Positions 8,442 through 17,686 are shown, counted from the stretch's first letter. The stretch: DNA of 64,000 bases from Flagellimonas_A sp039592695 (GCF_039592695.1 NZ_JBBUTK010000002.1:979436-1043435); one strand, 5' to 3'. A program made the numbers and translations. Notes: generated by a model from the letters alone, not told the origin.

Positions 8442-9083
8442 TTAGGGTTTCCATTGTGCAGGGTCAGTTCGCCACTGCAGTAGGGTATTGAGTTGTTCTT
8501 CTTTTATAAAGTGTTTTTCTGAAGCTAATCCGATCAAATGTTCATAATCTGAGAGCGTATTCAACGTGACATTGGCATCTTCAAAATTTTCTTCTGCTGT
8601 GGAAAAACCATACGTGAAAATGGCAATCATACCTTTGATGGTAGCCCCTGCGTTTTCTAGAGCTACGACGGCGTTGAGACTGCTTTTTCCGGTACTGATA
8701 AGGTCTTCAATAACGACCACATTCTGCCCAGCCTCTAGATGCCCCTCTATCTGATTTTGCCTGCCATGTGACTTTGGTTCAGGTCGAACATACACAAAGG
8801 GCAGCCCCATGGCTTCGGCAACCAAAATACCGATACCGATGGCACCGGTTGCCACACCTGCGATCACATCGGGTTTACCGTAGAGCAAATCAACATGTTT
8901 CGCCATTTCATCCCGAACATAATTACGGATTTTGGGGTAGGACAAAATGACTCTGTTATCACAATAAATCGGGGATTTCCATCCAGAGGCCCAAGTGAAG
9001 GGATTTTCTGGTCTCAACTTAATTGCATTAATTTGCAACAGAAGTTCTGCCGTTTTTTTGGCACTTTGCTCTTCTAAAACCAT
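8442..9083 (-). CDS. pyrE: Orotate phosphoribosyltransferase
   Basis: A 213-residue enzyme of de novo pyrimidine synthesis that joins orotate to PRPP to give OMP. The PRPP-binding motif is VVVIEDLISTGKSS, and PFTWASGWKSPIYCDNR and IAGVATGAIG match the family. The open frame extends 48 codons further upstream, but residues before MVLEEQSAKKTAELLLQ have no family similarity and run into the divergent NUDIX gene, so the ATG at 9083 is chosen. Only 7 bases separate this start codon from the NUDIX start, so each gene's promoter must lie inside the other's coding sequence or be shared. Confidence 0.94.
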   Translation of the reverse strand: MVLEEQSAKKTAELLLQINAIKLRPENPFTWASGWKSPIYCDNRVILSYPKIRNYVRDEMAKHVDLLYGKPDVIAGVATGAIGIGILVAEAMGLPFVYVRPEPKSHGRQNQIEGHLEAGQNVVVIEDLISTGKSSLNAVVALENAGATIKGMIAIFTYGFSTAEENFEDANVTLNTLSDYEHLIGLASEKHFIKEEQLNTLLQWRTDPAQWKP

Positions 9084-9090
9084 TGCGCAA

Positions 9091-9675
9091 ATGTATGAAG
9101 TTTTTGTCAATGCATCTCCCCTGATTTTGACTACCCAACGACCTGAAAATGCCAACGGTAACCTCTTCGAAATGGAGGATGAAGCCATATTTGAGGCTAT
9201 CGAAAAGTTGTCGAAAAAGAAGCTCAAAAAAGCCTATATCTACGACCCCGATGATACCATTCTAAAAAAGTTCAGTGCCAAGATTCCGATTGTGACGGCT
9301 GCAGGCGGACTCGTCAAGAACAAAAAGGGAAAAATACTCTTCATCTATCGCAATGATAAATGGGATTTGCCCAAGGGAAAGATTGACAAAGGGGAAACCA
9401 TTGAGAACTGTGCCCTGCGGGAAGTTGAGGAAGAAACAGGCGTAAAAGGCCTTGTCGTCGATGACTACCTCAAGACTACGTATCATATTTTCAAGAGGAA
9501 TGGTCAATTTCAGCTGAAACAGGTTTATTGGTTCACAATGCACACCAAGTATGACGGCAAGCTGAAGCCCCAAAAGAATGAGGGTATCACCAAAGTACGG
9601 TGGAAAGGCCCCAAGAAAACCAAAAAAGCCCTGAAAAAAGCATACCACAACATCAAATTGCTTTTTGAGGATTAA
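9091..9675 (+). CDS. NUDIX hydrolase
   Basis: A 194-residue protein. The Nudix box GKIDKGETIENCALREVEEE plus TGV sits at about residues 98-120, with the REVEEE metal-binding glutamates intact. An N-terminal extension of about 65 residues precedes the Nudix core, and a lysine-rich C-terminal helix follows it. The family hydrolyses nucleoside diphosphates linked to other groups; the substrate cannot be told here. The ATG at 9091 is preferred over upstream in-frame codons because those lie inside pyrE on the other strand. The stop is 3 bases from the convergent M14 peptidase. Confidence 0.88.
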   Translation: MYEVFVNASPLILTTQRPENANGNLFEMEDEAIFEAIEKLSKKKLKKAYIYDPDDTILKKFSAKIPIVTAAGGLVKNKKGKILFIYRNDKWDLPKGKIDKGETIENCALREVEEETGVKGLVVDDYLKTTYHIFKRNGQFQLKQVYWFTMHTKYDGKLKPQKNEGITKVRWKGPKKTKKALKKAYHNIKLLFED

Positions 9676-9678
9676 GAC

Positions 9679-11457
9679 TCAATCTTTCGCAACGATGCCT
9701 GCCGCTTCAGTGTCTTTCAAAATTCGATATACGGGATATTGCAAATGCGCCTTTTCATAGTTTTCAGAATTTTTGTAGACCCAATCCAATTGGGCGTACC
9801 AACTTTTTGAGAACGGTTCATCCGTCTGTTTCCTGAGCAAAAAACTGTCTCGAAGATTTTTATTTTCTTTCAACAATTTCAGGGCAACATCCTCAAAAAT
9901 ATAGGGAGAAAATCCCTCTTTTTGCTGCAAAATGGAATCGAAGAAATTCCAGTTAAAAAAAGAGTCAACCGCAGCGGGTTCCAAAGTTTCCAAAAGATAA
10001 CGCAACCCAGCTTGTTCTGCGGGTACCACGAAATCGCCCTCATGAAATGTCACTTCTTTTACTGTGGCATCGACCGAAGTGCCATAATGGGGATAGTGCC
10101 CTTCATACGCAGTATTTGTGGTCTGGTAATTTTTGATGCGATACGATTCTACCTGTAGGGTGGTATCAGCTTCCAATCTGTAAAAATCAATCTCGTTCTG
10201 TTCTAACCTTTTGATGACTTCATGCCAACCTTTTTTGATAAGGTACGCTGCTGGAACCTTAATGGTATCGGCGGGTACGTAGTGGTTGTAATACGTGACT
10301 TCTTTCGTGATGGGCTTTTTTCTGTCATACGTTAGTCGGTTCAGGCCCGTCACCTCACTGAGTACGGTGTCAGCTTCGTAGCCCAAAAATTGAAGTGTAG
10401 ACGTTCTGGTAGAATCCAATTGCCAATTCAAATGGTATTGGTTGAGTTCTGATAGCTTTTGGTTACTTTCTTTACGTAGTTTTTTGATGTTCTCATGTCC
10501 AGCATCTGCAATCTGAACCATTGAGGCCATCAATTCATAGGTGCCTTCTACCCGTTCTTTGTACGGTTTGAGCATGTGGGTCTCGACCATCATCCCCAGC
10601 GTATTCCAAAGTGTGGTATAGCCAGTGGAGTACCGTGGCCAATCCATGAACTGCGAAAAACCTGTTTCGGGCGGCCTGTTGAACACATTGACATAAGGTG
10701 TCACAGGCCAATCTTTTTCTGAAAGTGATTGTTCAAGGGCAGGTTTCAAATTTAAATCGATGTATTCCCCTAAATCTCCTCCCAATTTATTGTGCTGCGT
10801 AAACAAATGGGTCAAGGTATATTGATAGTCGGCACCATTGCTCACATGGTTGTCGATAAAAATATCAGGTTTTACCAAATGGAAAATTTGCGCAAACGAT
10901 GCCGCATTCTTGGTATCGGCTTTTATAAAATCGCGGTTGAGGTCATAATTCTGTGCGTTGCCCCTGAAACCATAGGACTCGGGCCCGTTTTGATTGGCCC
11001 TAGAGGTAGAGTTTCGGTTCAAAGCGCCCCCAATGTTATACACTGGAATGGTCACCAGAACCACATTTTCTGGAGATTTTAAATTGCCAGTGGCCAAATC
11101 ACGGTACAAGAGCATGGTCGCATCAATGCCATCACTTTCCCCTGGATGGATGCCGTTGTTGATCAAGATGATGGTTTTACCTTGCCTGATTTTTTGAAAG
11201 TTAAAGCTGCCTTCGGCATTGAAAGTGACCATGTGGAGTGGCAACCCAATATCGGTCTGCCCGATGGACTGAATATTGATTTCAGGAAATTCTCTCGCCA
11301 AAGCAAGGTAAAAATCAATGGTTTCAGTGTAAGTGGCGGTCTGCTTTCCTCCAGATTCTTCAAAAATCGTGGGATATGATGATTTTTTGTCAACCGTTTC
11401 GGTCTTACAGGCAAAACACAAAATAATGGCGACTGATGCAGCAATTTTTTTCATCAA
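9679..11457 (-). CDS. M14-family zinc carboxypeptidase, predicted lipoprotein
   Basis: A 592-residue exported protein. The N-terminus KKIAASVAIILCFAC ends in a lipobox-like cysteine at about residue 16, so surface or periplasmic lipid anchoring is expected. The zinc ligands appear as GIHPGESDG (His and Glu) and IDNHVSNG (the distal His), with the region VETHMLKPY downstream supplying a plausible catalytic Glu. M14 enzymes remove C-terminal residues or act on peptidoglycan peptides. The C-terminal 200 residues (LRYLLETLEPAAVDSFFNWNFF region) are typical of large Bacteroidota M14 homologues. It is a single gene, convergent with NUDIX. Confidence 0.87.
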   Translation of the reverse strand: MMKKIAASVAIILCFACKTETVDKKSSYPTIFEESGGKQTATYTETIDFYLALAREFPEINIQSIGQTDIGLPLHMVTFNAEGSFNFQKIRQGKTIILINNGIHPGESDGIDATMLLYRDLATGNLKSPENVVLVTIPVYNIGGALNRNSTSRANQNGPESYGFRGNAQNYDLNRDFIKADTKNAASFAQIFHLVKPDIFIDNHVSNGADYQYTLTHLFTQHNKLGGDLGEYIDLNLKPALEQSLSEKDWPVTPYVNVFNRPPETGFSQFMDWPRYSTGYTTLWNTLGMMVETHMLKPYKERVEGTYELMASMVQIADAGHENIKKLRKESNQKLSELNQYHLNWQLDSTRTSTLQFLGYEADTVLSEVTGLNRLTYDRKKPITKEVTYYNHYVPADTIKVPAAYLIKKGWHEVIKRLEQNEIDFYRLEADTTLQVESYRIKNYQTTNTAYEGHYPHYGTSVDATVKEVTFHEGDFVVPAEQAGLRYLLETLEPAAVDSFFNWNFFDSILQQKEGFSPYIFEDVALKLLKENKNLRDSFLLRKQTDEPFSKSWYAQLDWVYKNSENYEKAHLQYPVYRILKDTEAAGIVAKD

Positions 11458-11520
11458 AGGTTACGGTTTTTGTTAAGGATGTAAAAAGTATAACCGATAC
11501 CAAAATTAGCCAATAAAGAT

Positions 11521-11937
11521 TTATGAGGCCTTGCTGATGTAATCTATATCTTGAGCGGTCAATTTAAAGATGGGTTTATTTTTGTAGTCGACAAAGTGCA
11601 TGGATTTCTTTCTATAGTAGAGCCATCTTTCATGGTCAGCCGGATCTATCGACGATGTGACAATGTTGATTCTGATTGGTTTATTGATTTCCAATTTATG
11701 AAACTCCTCCATAAACGTCCAACCATCCATCACGGGCATATTGATGTCCAAAAAAATGATATCGGGTATTTCTTTGCCCTGTTCCAATTGTAGCAAAAGT
11801 GCATCCAATGCCTCTTTTCCATTTTCAAAAGAGGCCACATTATCACACTCCACCACATCATACAACACTTTTTTGATGCCGAATACAGTGATTGGATCAT
11901 CATCTACAATATAAATTGAATCTATTCTAGTTTTCAT
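11521..11937 (-). CDS. Single-domain response regulator (receiver only)
   Basis: A 138-residue receiver domain: acidic pocket VDDDP at residues 11-15, the phospho-acceptor Asp in FLDINMPVMDG (about residue 64), the conserved Thr-Ser in IVTSS, and Lys in FVDYKNKPI. It has no DNA-binding or enzymatic output domain, so it acts by protein contact or as a phosphorelay intermediate. The ATG at 11937 gives the canonical receiver start; the open frame runs 11 codons further upstream into the kinase gene. It overlaps the upstream histidine kinase by 11 bases, which strongly suggests a cognate pair. Confidence 0.9.
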   Translation of the reverse strand: MKTRIDSIYIVDDDPITVFGIKKVLYDVVECDNVASFENGKEALDALLLQLEQGKEIPDIIFLDINMPVMDGWTFMEEFHKLEINKPIRINIVTSSIDPADHERWLYYRKKSMHFVDYKNKPIFKLTAQDIDYISKAS

Positions 11938-13789
11938 TGAAATACACTTTAAAAATCGTGCCAATACCAACCTCGCTCTCGGCAGTTATGTTGCCGCCCA
12001 TGGCCTCCATTTGATTTTTGGTGATGTAGAGGCCCATGCCCCTCGCATCTTTATTGTTGTGAAAGGTTTTGTACATACCGAACAGATTATTGCCATTCTT
12101 CTCTAAATCAATGCCCAGGCCATTGTCTTGTACCAATAGAATTGTGTGCGATGCACCTGTTTCTATGCGCAACGTGATTTCGGGCGTTCTATCTGGATGT
12201 TGATATTTCACCGCATTTGTCAAAAGATTCAAGAGCACACTTTCTAAATAGGCATGTACAGCAAAGACTTTTGTGCCTTTCGGAACTTTATTTATGATTT
12301 TGGCTCGGTTCTCATTCAAAAAAGTGGCCAGATCCTGTTTGACCTTTGCCAATTTTTCATTCAGGTCAATTTTTTCTTTGTCAAGATTAACATTGGCATT
12401 GACGTCGACAACCTCATTTAGGTCTTCAAGGGTGCTCATCAGGTTTTGGGAAGCATTCACAAGCATTTTGGTGATACGTTCTTTTTCTGATTCGTCTTTT
12501 TCATCGACCAAAAAATTCAAAAGCATGGCAAAGTTTGCAGAGTGCGACCTTAGATTGTGGGAAACAATATGGGCAAAGTTTGACAACTTCTTGTTCTGCA
12601 ATGCGGTCACGTTGATCAAATCTTTCAGTTCTGCCTCTTTCTTCTTCAGCGTAGAAATATCCATACTGATGCCGATGATACCAATGGCATTGCCATAAAT
12701 ACCTGTCAAAGGGATTTTGGAGGTCAAAAAGGTGGTTTCGACCCCATCTTTTTTCACACTCTTTGTCTCACGGCCGATCACAGGCTTTTGGTGCTTTATC
12801 ACCTCAACGTCTTCTTCTCGTGAAATTTGTGCTATTTCTTTTGGATAGATGTCAAAATCATCTTTGCCGATCAATTGGCTTTTGTGCTTTACCCCCAAGT
12901 ATTCGCACTCTGATTTGTTAACCATTATTTTCTTAGAATCTTTGTCTTTTACATAGACGTTCAGGGGAAGGTTGTCGATGATGGATTCCAGCAGCTTTTC
13001 GTTTTCACGAATCTTCATTTCGCTGCGTACCTGTTCATCCACATCTTGAAAGGTGCCGATGATTTTTATCAATTTTCCATCTTTATAGATGGGTTTCCCG
13101 GCATTTCTTATCCAAAGCTCCCGGCCCTTGGCAGTCAATATCTGTAAGCGGTCACTGAAGGGCTCACCTTTGTCGAGCGCTTTTTGAAAACGCATGGAAA
13201 CCGTGTTGCGGCTATGCCCTTCTTTATAGAAATTGATGGCCGTATTCACTTCGGGAGTGTAGTCTTCTGCAACCTCATGTATTTTTTTGGTCATTTTTGA
13301 CCATGAGAGATTATTGGTTTCCAAATCAAACTCCCACATCCCGACTTTTGATATTTCTGCTGTCTCATCAAGAAGATGGTAGAGTTTTTTATTTTTTTCC
13401 TCAAGGGAAATTTGCTTTGAAATATCCTCAAGGTTCACCAGTATGCCAATTGGGTTCTCACTTTCATCGAACCATGGCTTTGAAATCAGTCTTATAAAAA
13501 GTTTATCTCTTAAGTTTAATTGAACAATGTGATGACACTCTTTTTGCTCGGCAATACAATGGTTCAACAGCTCTTTTAATTCAATTTCAGCGTTGCCGAA
13601 GATGTCATGTATTGATTTTGAACTAAAATCCTTGGGCTCAGAGCTGAAGAAATCGGCCCATTTATCCGATACGGCCACAAAGTTTGCTTCATTGTCAATA
13701 ATGGCAGTGACGGTCGGCAACTGGCGAATCAAGTAACTCGTGGCCAATGAAACTTTGCTTTCGGGAAGTAGGTTAGACTTGGATTTCAA
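11927..13789 (-). CDS. PAS-domain sensor histidine kinase, cytosolic
   Basis: A 620-residue kinase without transmembrane segments. Three PAS modules follow each other at about 20-125, 135-255 and 265-385. The dimerisation helix has SHNLRSH with the likely phospho-His near residue 411, and the ATPase domain has the N box LLTNAVKYQHP, DNGLGID and the G2 box ARGMGLYITKNQ. It should autophosphorylate in response to a cytosolic or diffusible signal and pass phosphate to the overlapping receiver gene. The absence of membrane helices implies intracellular sensing. No regulon gene is visible nearby. Confidence 0.9.
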   Translation of the reverse strand: MKSKSNLLPESKVSLATSYLIRQLPTVTAIIDNEANFVAVSDKWADFFSSEPKDFSSKSIHDIFGNAEIELKELLNHCIAEQKECHHIVQLNLRDKLFIRLISKPWFDESENPIGILVNLEDISKQISLEEKNKKLYHLLDETAEISKVGMWEFDLETNNLSWSKMTKKIHEVAEDYTPEVNTAINFYKEGHSRNTVSMRFQKALDKGEPFSDRLQILTAKGRELWIRNAGKPIYKDGKLIKIIGTFQDVDEQVRSEMKIRENEKLLESIIDNLPLNVYVKDKDSKKIMVNKSECEYLGVKHKSQLIGKDDFDIYPKEIAQISREEDVEVIKHQKPVIGRETKSVKKDGVETTFLTSKIPLTGIYGNAIGIIGISMDISTLKKKEAELKDLINVTALQNKKLSNFAHIVSHNLRSHSANFAMLLNFLVDEKDESEKERITKMLVNASQNLMSTLEDLNEVVDVNANVNLDKEKIDLNEKLAKVKQDLATFLNENRAKIINKVPKGTKVFAVHAYLESVLLNLLTNAVKYQHPDRTPEITLRIETGASHTILLVQDNGLGIDLEKNGNNLFGMYKTFHNNKDARGMGLYITKNQMEAMGGNITAESEVGIGTIFKVYFNEN

Positions 13790-13924
13790 AAAAGTGCGTC
13801 TTTTCCTACGAAAGTATGATTGTGCCCCAGCACAGAAAATTTTATGTTGTGAATTTGAAGAAAACTGTTGTTACAGTGAGAAATTGTACCATTCTCTGGG
13901 CCTCAATATGAAAATTAGGGATGT

Positions 13925-14386
13925 TCATTGATCTGATACCACAACGGTATCGGGCACTAAACCAGTGTAATCGCCACCGTTTCTGATAACGTCGCGGACT
14001 ATGGAGGAGCTGATATACGATTTGCCCGATGAGGTCAGCAAAAAGACAGTTTCGATTTCTGAAAGTTTTCGGTTGGTGTGCGCAATGGCCTTTTCGAACT
14101 CAAAATCAGCCGGATTTCGCAACCCCCTTAAAATAAACCCAGCATTGACTTCTTTACAAAAGTCTACGGTCAAGCCTTCATAGGTGAGTACCTTGATTTT
14201 GGGCTCATCGGCAAAGGCGGCTACAATGAATTTTTGACGTTCCTCCAGTGAGAACATGTATTTTTTTTCCGCATTGATTCCGATGGCAATGATCAGCTCA
14301 TCAAAAAGGGTGATACCCCGCTTGATGATGTCGTAATGCCCTAACGTAATGGGATCAAAAGAACCGGGAAAAATGGCGCGTCTCAT
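13925..14386 (-). CDS. coaD: Phosphopantetheine adenylyltransferase
   Basis: A 153-residue enzyme of coenzyme A synthesis, catalysing the reaction of 4'-phosphopantetheine with ATP to give dephospho-CoA. FPGSFDPITLGHYDII contains the nucleotidyltransferase TxGH motif, FILRGLRNPADFEFE matches the family core, and SSSIVRD near the C-terminus is the ISSTxVR-type ATP-binding motif. Length matches the bacterial CoaD family. It lies 29 bases downstream of ddl on the same strand and is probably in the same transcript. Confidence 0.96.
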   Translation of the reverse strand: MRRAIFPGSFDPITLGHYDIIKRGITLFDELIIAIGINAEKKYMFSLEERQKFIVAAFADEPKIKVLTYEGLTVDFCKEVNAGFILRGLRNPADFEFEKAIAHTNRKLSEIETVFLLTSSGKSYISSSIVRDVIRNGGDYTGLVPDTVVVSDQ

Positions 14387-14415
14387 CAGTTTTGGTTTGT
14401 CGTAAAGGTACTAAA

Positions 14416-15393
14416 TTAGGTTTTCAGGGCTTCTGTTATACTGCTTTCGAAGAGTTCTGGCAATGAAATGCCAGCTGCTTTGGCCTGCTTTGGCAAAATA
14501 CTTTCTTCGGTAAGGCCCGGGGTGGTGTTGACCTCCAACAGATAGGGCTCATCACCCATAAAAATAAATTCGCTTCTTGAATAACCGGTCAGTTTCAAGA
14601 TGTTGTAAATCTTTTTTGCCATTTCGGAAACCTTTTCTTCTTTATTTTTTGAAATGCGGGCCGGAGTGATTTCTTGGGATTTCCCCTCGTATTTCGCCTC
14701 AAAATCAAAAAAATCGTTTTCGCTCACGATCTCGGTAATCGGCAATACCTTCACCTTGCTTTGGTAGGTGATGACCCCTACGGAAACCTCAGTGCCATCC
14801 AAAAAAGATTCGATAATGATTTCATCATCTTCAGCAAAGGATTTCTCAATAGCGGAAGCCAAGTCTTCTTTCTTGTACACTTTTGAAATGCCATAGCTGC
14901 TACCGGCCTTGTTCGCTTTTACAAAGCAGGGGAGACCTACTTTTCTTACTATGGCGTCTTCGTCTATTTCATCCCCTTTGTCCAACAGGTATGACTCGGC
15001 ACATCGTATTCCGTGGGGTTTCATCGTGCTGAGTAAATCTCTTTTATTGAAGGTCAGGGCAGCTTGGTAATGTCCGCAAGAAGTCTGCGGTATGCCCAAC
15101 AGCTCAAAATAGGCCTGCATCAGGCCATCCTCGCCCGGGGTGCCGTGTATGGCGTTGAACACACATTCAAAAGTGATTTTGTTGCCGATTTCAACGCTAA
15201 AATTCGCTTTGTTTACCGGGTGTTCATTGCCATTCTCATCAAGACATACCCACCTATTTTTGGCAATGATGATACGGTACAGGTTGTATTTTGAAGCATC
15301 CAAATGGTTGAAGACCACATTGCCACTCTTGATTGAAATATCATATTCACTTGAATAGCCACCCATGATGATGGCGATGTTTCTTTTGTCCAT
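14416..15393 (-). CDS. ddl: D-alanine--D-alanine ligase
   Basis: A 325-residue ATP-grasp enzyme that joins two D-alanines for the peptidoglycan stem peptide. It has the N-terminal GGYSSEYDISIKSG, the ATP-grasp segments PCFVKANKAGSSYGISKV and IIESFLDGTEVSVGV, and the C-terminal LEVNTTPGLTEESILPKQ that binds metal and D-Ala. The second-Ala-binding region is typical of Ddl; I saw no feature pointing to D-Ala-D-Lac specificity. It is divergent from the PASTA-domain gene, another cell-wall-linked gene, across 71 bases. Confidence 0.96.
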   Translation of the reverse strand: MDKRNIAIIMGGYSSEYDISIKSGNVVFNHLDASKYNLYRIIIAKNRWVCLDENGNEHPVNKANFSVEIGNKITFECVFNAIHGTPGEDGLMQAYFELLGIPQTSCGHYQAALTFNKRDLLSTMKPHGIRCAESYLLDKGDEIDEDAIVRKVGLPCFVKANKAGSSYGISKVYKKEDLASAIEKSFAEDDEIIIESFLDGTEVSVGVITYQSKVKVLPITEIVSENDFFDFEAKYEGKSQEITPARISKNKEEKVSEMAKKIYNILKLTGYSRSEFIFMGDEPYLLEVNTTPGLTEESILPKQAKAAGISLPELFESSITEALKT

Positions 15394-15439
15394 CCTTAGA
15401 AAATCACACGTCCAAAGTAAACAAAAAAGCCTGTTTTTC

Positions 15440-15447
15440 TATATTTG
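15440..15447 (+). promoter_or_regulatory. Candidate -7 box (TATATTTG) for the PASTA/Rlu operon
   Basis: TATATTTG matches the Bacteroidota TAnnTTTG box exactly and lies 17 bases before the ATG at 15465. No clear TTG was seen at the -33 position, so the assignment rests on the -7 box and its placement. Confidence 0.5.
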
Positions 15448-15464
15448 CCTTTCAACAGTGGCCG

Positions 15465-16058
15465 ATGAGAAATTTTATTGATTTTTTGCGTAGTAGGGTT
15501 TTCTTGATAAACCTGGGTTTGGCGTTACTGGCCATTATCTTGATTTGCTTTTTGGCACTACGGTGGCTGAATGGCACGACCAATCACGGCGAGTTTGTTG
15601 AAGTGCCCGATTTCTCAAAAATGTCAGTGCAGGAAATGCGCAAAGCTGCTGATGATGCCGGACTACGTTATGAGGTGTTGGATTCTACGAATTATAATCC
15701 CGAATATCCCCGTTTTTCGATTTTGGAACAAGATCCACCAGCCGGAAGCAAGGTCAAGACCAACCGAAAGATTTATTTTACCGTAAATCCGTCAGGTTAT
15801 AAAAAAGTCACTGTACCGAATATCATCCAGGTGACCCGACGCAATGCTGCCTCAATGTTGAAAGCTGTTGGGCTTGATGTGCAGCGTGTCACCTATATTG
15901 ATGAGTTGGGCAAAGACATGGTTTACAACATGAAGCATAAGGGCAAATATGTAAAGCCCGGCGATAAATTGCCCAAAACCTCAAAGATTGAGCTTATTTG
16001 TGGCAATGGTACCATACCCGGAAGTGCGGTCATACAGTCTGAATCAGATTCTGATTAA
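15465..16058 (+). CDS. PASTA-domain membrane protein
   Basis: A 197-residue protein with a short cytosolic N-terminus, one transmembrane helix at about 13-33, and two PASTA domains outside the membrane (about 44-108 starting VEVPDFSKMSVQEM and 114-185 starting VTVPNIIQVTRRNA). PASTA domains bind peptidoglycan fragments or beta-lactams in kinases and penicillin-binding proteins; here there is no kinase or PBP domain. It sits 71 bases from the divergent ddl and 2 bases before the pseudouridine synthase gene. A cell-wall role is inferred from the domain and the ddl neighbour. Confidence 0.88.
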   Translation: MRNFIDFLRSRVFLINLGLALLAIILICFLALRWLNGTTNHGEFVEVPDFSKMSVQEMRKAADDAGLRYEVLDSTNYNPEYPRFSILEQDPPAGSKVKTNRKIYFTVNPSGYKKVTVPNIIQVTRRNAASMLKAVGLDVQRVTYIDELGKDMVYNMKHKGKYVKPGDKLPKTSKIELICGNGTIPGSAVIQSESDSD

Positions 16059-16060
16059 CC

Positions 16061-17080
16061 ATGGATTCTGACAGCAACGAGCCATCACAAGAGGAACTTT
16101 TTGAACACCATAAGTTTACAGCAGCCAAAGGCCAGGAGCCTTTGCGGGTAGATAAATTTCTGATGAACTTTATTGAGAACGCCACCCGTAATAAAATACA
16201 GCAAGCAGCAAAAAACGGACACATTTGGGTAAATGATGCCATTGTGAAGCAAAATTATAGGGTCAAAGCTGGTGACGAGGTAAAAGTGCTGTTCGAACAC
16301 CCGCCGTATGAGTTTTTATTGACTCCCGAAGACATACCGTTGGATATTGTTTTTGAGGATGAGGTACTGCTTGTGGTCAACAAACCTGCGGGCATGGTCG
16401 TGCACCCCGGCCATGGCAATTATTCGGGTACGCTCATCAATGCGCTGGTACATCATTTTGAAAACTTGCCCAACAATAGTTCCAATCGCCCGGGGCTGGT
16501 ACACCGTATCGATAAAGATACTTCGGGCCTTTTGGTCATTGCAAAGACCGAGGCTGCCATGACGAGTCTGGCCCAGCAATTTTTTGAGAAGACCAGCGAG
16601 CGTGAATACGTGGCCTTGGTCTGGGGTGATGTAAAGGAAGATGAGGGCACCATCGAGGGCCATATAGGCCGAAACCCCAAAAACCGATTGCAGATGCAGG
16701 TTTTTCCCAATGGGGAACAAGGAAAAGAAGCAATTACCCATTACAAAGTTTTGGAACGGTTCGGTTATGTAACACTAGTTTCCTGTAGACTGGAAACAGG
16801 CCGCACCCATCAAATACGTGCCCACATGAAATATTTGGGCCATACCCTGTTCAATGACGAGCGATATGGGGGCGACAAAATTCTGAAGGGTACCCATTTT
16901 ACCAAATACAAGCAATTTGTTGAAAATGCCTTCAAGGTACTGCCGCGGCAGGCATTACATGCCAGAACATTGGGTTTCAGCCATCCGTTGACAGGTGAGG
17001 TGCTGCGGTTTGATTCCGATATTCCAAATGATATGGGGGCGTGCATTGAGAAATGGCGCAGTTATGCCAAGCACGCCTGA
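16061..17080 (+). CDS. RluA-family 23S rRNA pseudouridine synthase (RluD-like)
   Basis: A 339-residue enzyme with an N-terminal S4 RNA-binding domain (about 25-75, VDKFLMNFIENATRNKIQQA) and a catalytic domain with HRIDKDTSGLLVIAKT, whose Asp attacks the uridine. RTHQIRAHMKYLGHT is the family's second signature. Length and the presence of S4 favour the RluD type, which modifies helix 69 of 23S rRNA; RluC or RluB types cannot be fully excluded. The start is 2 bases after the PASTA gene stop, so the two are co-transcribed. Confidence 0.9.
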   Translation: MDSDSNEPSQEELFEHHKFTAAKGQEPLRVDKFLMNFIENATRNKIQQAAKNGHIWVNDAIVKQNYRVKAGDEVKVLFEHPPYEFLLTPEDIPLDIVFEDEVLLVVNKPAGMVVHPGHGNYSGTLINALVHHFENLPNNSSNRPGLVHRIDKDTSGLLVIAKTEAAMTSLAQQFFEKTSEREYVALVWGDVKEDEGTIEGHIGRNPKNRLQMQVFPNGEQGKEAITHYKVLERFGYVTLVSCRLETGRTHQIRAHMKYLGHTLFNDERYGGDKILKGTHFTKYKQFVENAFKVLPRQALHARTLGFSHPLTGEVLRFDSDIPNDMGACIEKWRSYAKHA

Positions 17081-17090
17081 CCCCTTATTT

Positions 17091-17462
17091 TTATCCAAAC
17101 AATGGCTTGTATTTGCCCCAGTTATCTAAAAGGGCCCAAAGATTGATGGCAAAGACGACAATGCCAATAATAAGCCCCGCGGGTTCAATGGCCACATGGT
17201 GCAATAAAATGCCCGTTGATACCGGTAGCATCACCAAAGCGCCCAAAGCCCTGTATTTGGGAATCATCAGAAGAATTCCTCCAACAATTTCGGCAACGGC
17301 CACAAGAGGGAAAAGCCATTTAATGGCCATAAAATGACCAAACATTTCTATTTGCGCCTCGGTCAATTCGGGCATTGGCATATAGTTGAAGAGCTTGTTC
17401 AGGCCAGAATTCAACATGAACAATCCGAATAGGATAAAGACAACTAACTTTACAATTCTCAT
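17091..17462 (-). CDS. DoxX-family membrane protein
   Basis: A 123-residue protein with four predicted hydrophobic helices. The first, VVFILFGLFMLNSGLNKLF, is typical of DoxX/DoxD-like proteins, and AVAEIVGGILLMIPKYRALG matches the second. Its role is unclear; related proteins sit in quinone-linked or stress complexes. The ATG at 17462 is chosen because 17 extra upstream codons look like noise next to the inverted-repeat element. It is convergent with the pseudouridine synthase gene, 10 bases apart. Confidence 0.8.
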   Translation of the reverse strand: MRIVKLVVFILFGLFMLNSGLNKLFNYMPMPELTEAQIEMFGHFMAIKWLFPLVAVAEIVGGILLMIPKYRALGALVMLPVSTGILLHHVAIEPAGLIIGIVVFAINLWALLDNWGKYKPLFG

Positions 17463-17522
17463 AAGGTTGGTTTTAAGTGGATTATGTGAATTAAATGTAA
17501 TCAAAAAACCCATTATTTTTGT

Positions 17523-17686
17523 AGAGCCTGTTTGGAAATATCATGGTTATTTTCTTATGCCCTCTTTTTGCACCCAATGTCGTTTAAATTTTAAACCGTA
17601 GCACTGCTATGCTTTAAAATTTTGCTTAATTGCGTATCAAGAATAGGTACATAATAATTCTAACAATACATTTCCAAACAGGCTCT
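17523..17686. repeat. MITE-like inverted-repeat element, copy 1
   Basis: A 164-bp element with perfect 17-bp terminal inverted repeats (AGAGCCTGTTTGGAAAT at 17523-17539, its complement at 17670-17686). An internal imperfect hairpin lies around 17589-17621 (ATTTTAAACCGTAGC against GCTATGCTTTAAAAT). It has no coding capacity. A second copy with the same ends, the same TTATTTTCTTATG segment and the same inner hairpin lies at 19883-20044. The right end is 17 bases before yaaA. Confidence 0.8.

Noticed and set aside
8995..9227. Extended N-termini for pyrE and NUDIX
   Set aside because: The extensions overlap each other on opposite strands and lack family similarity.
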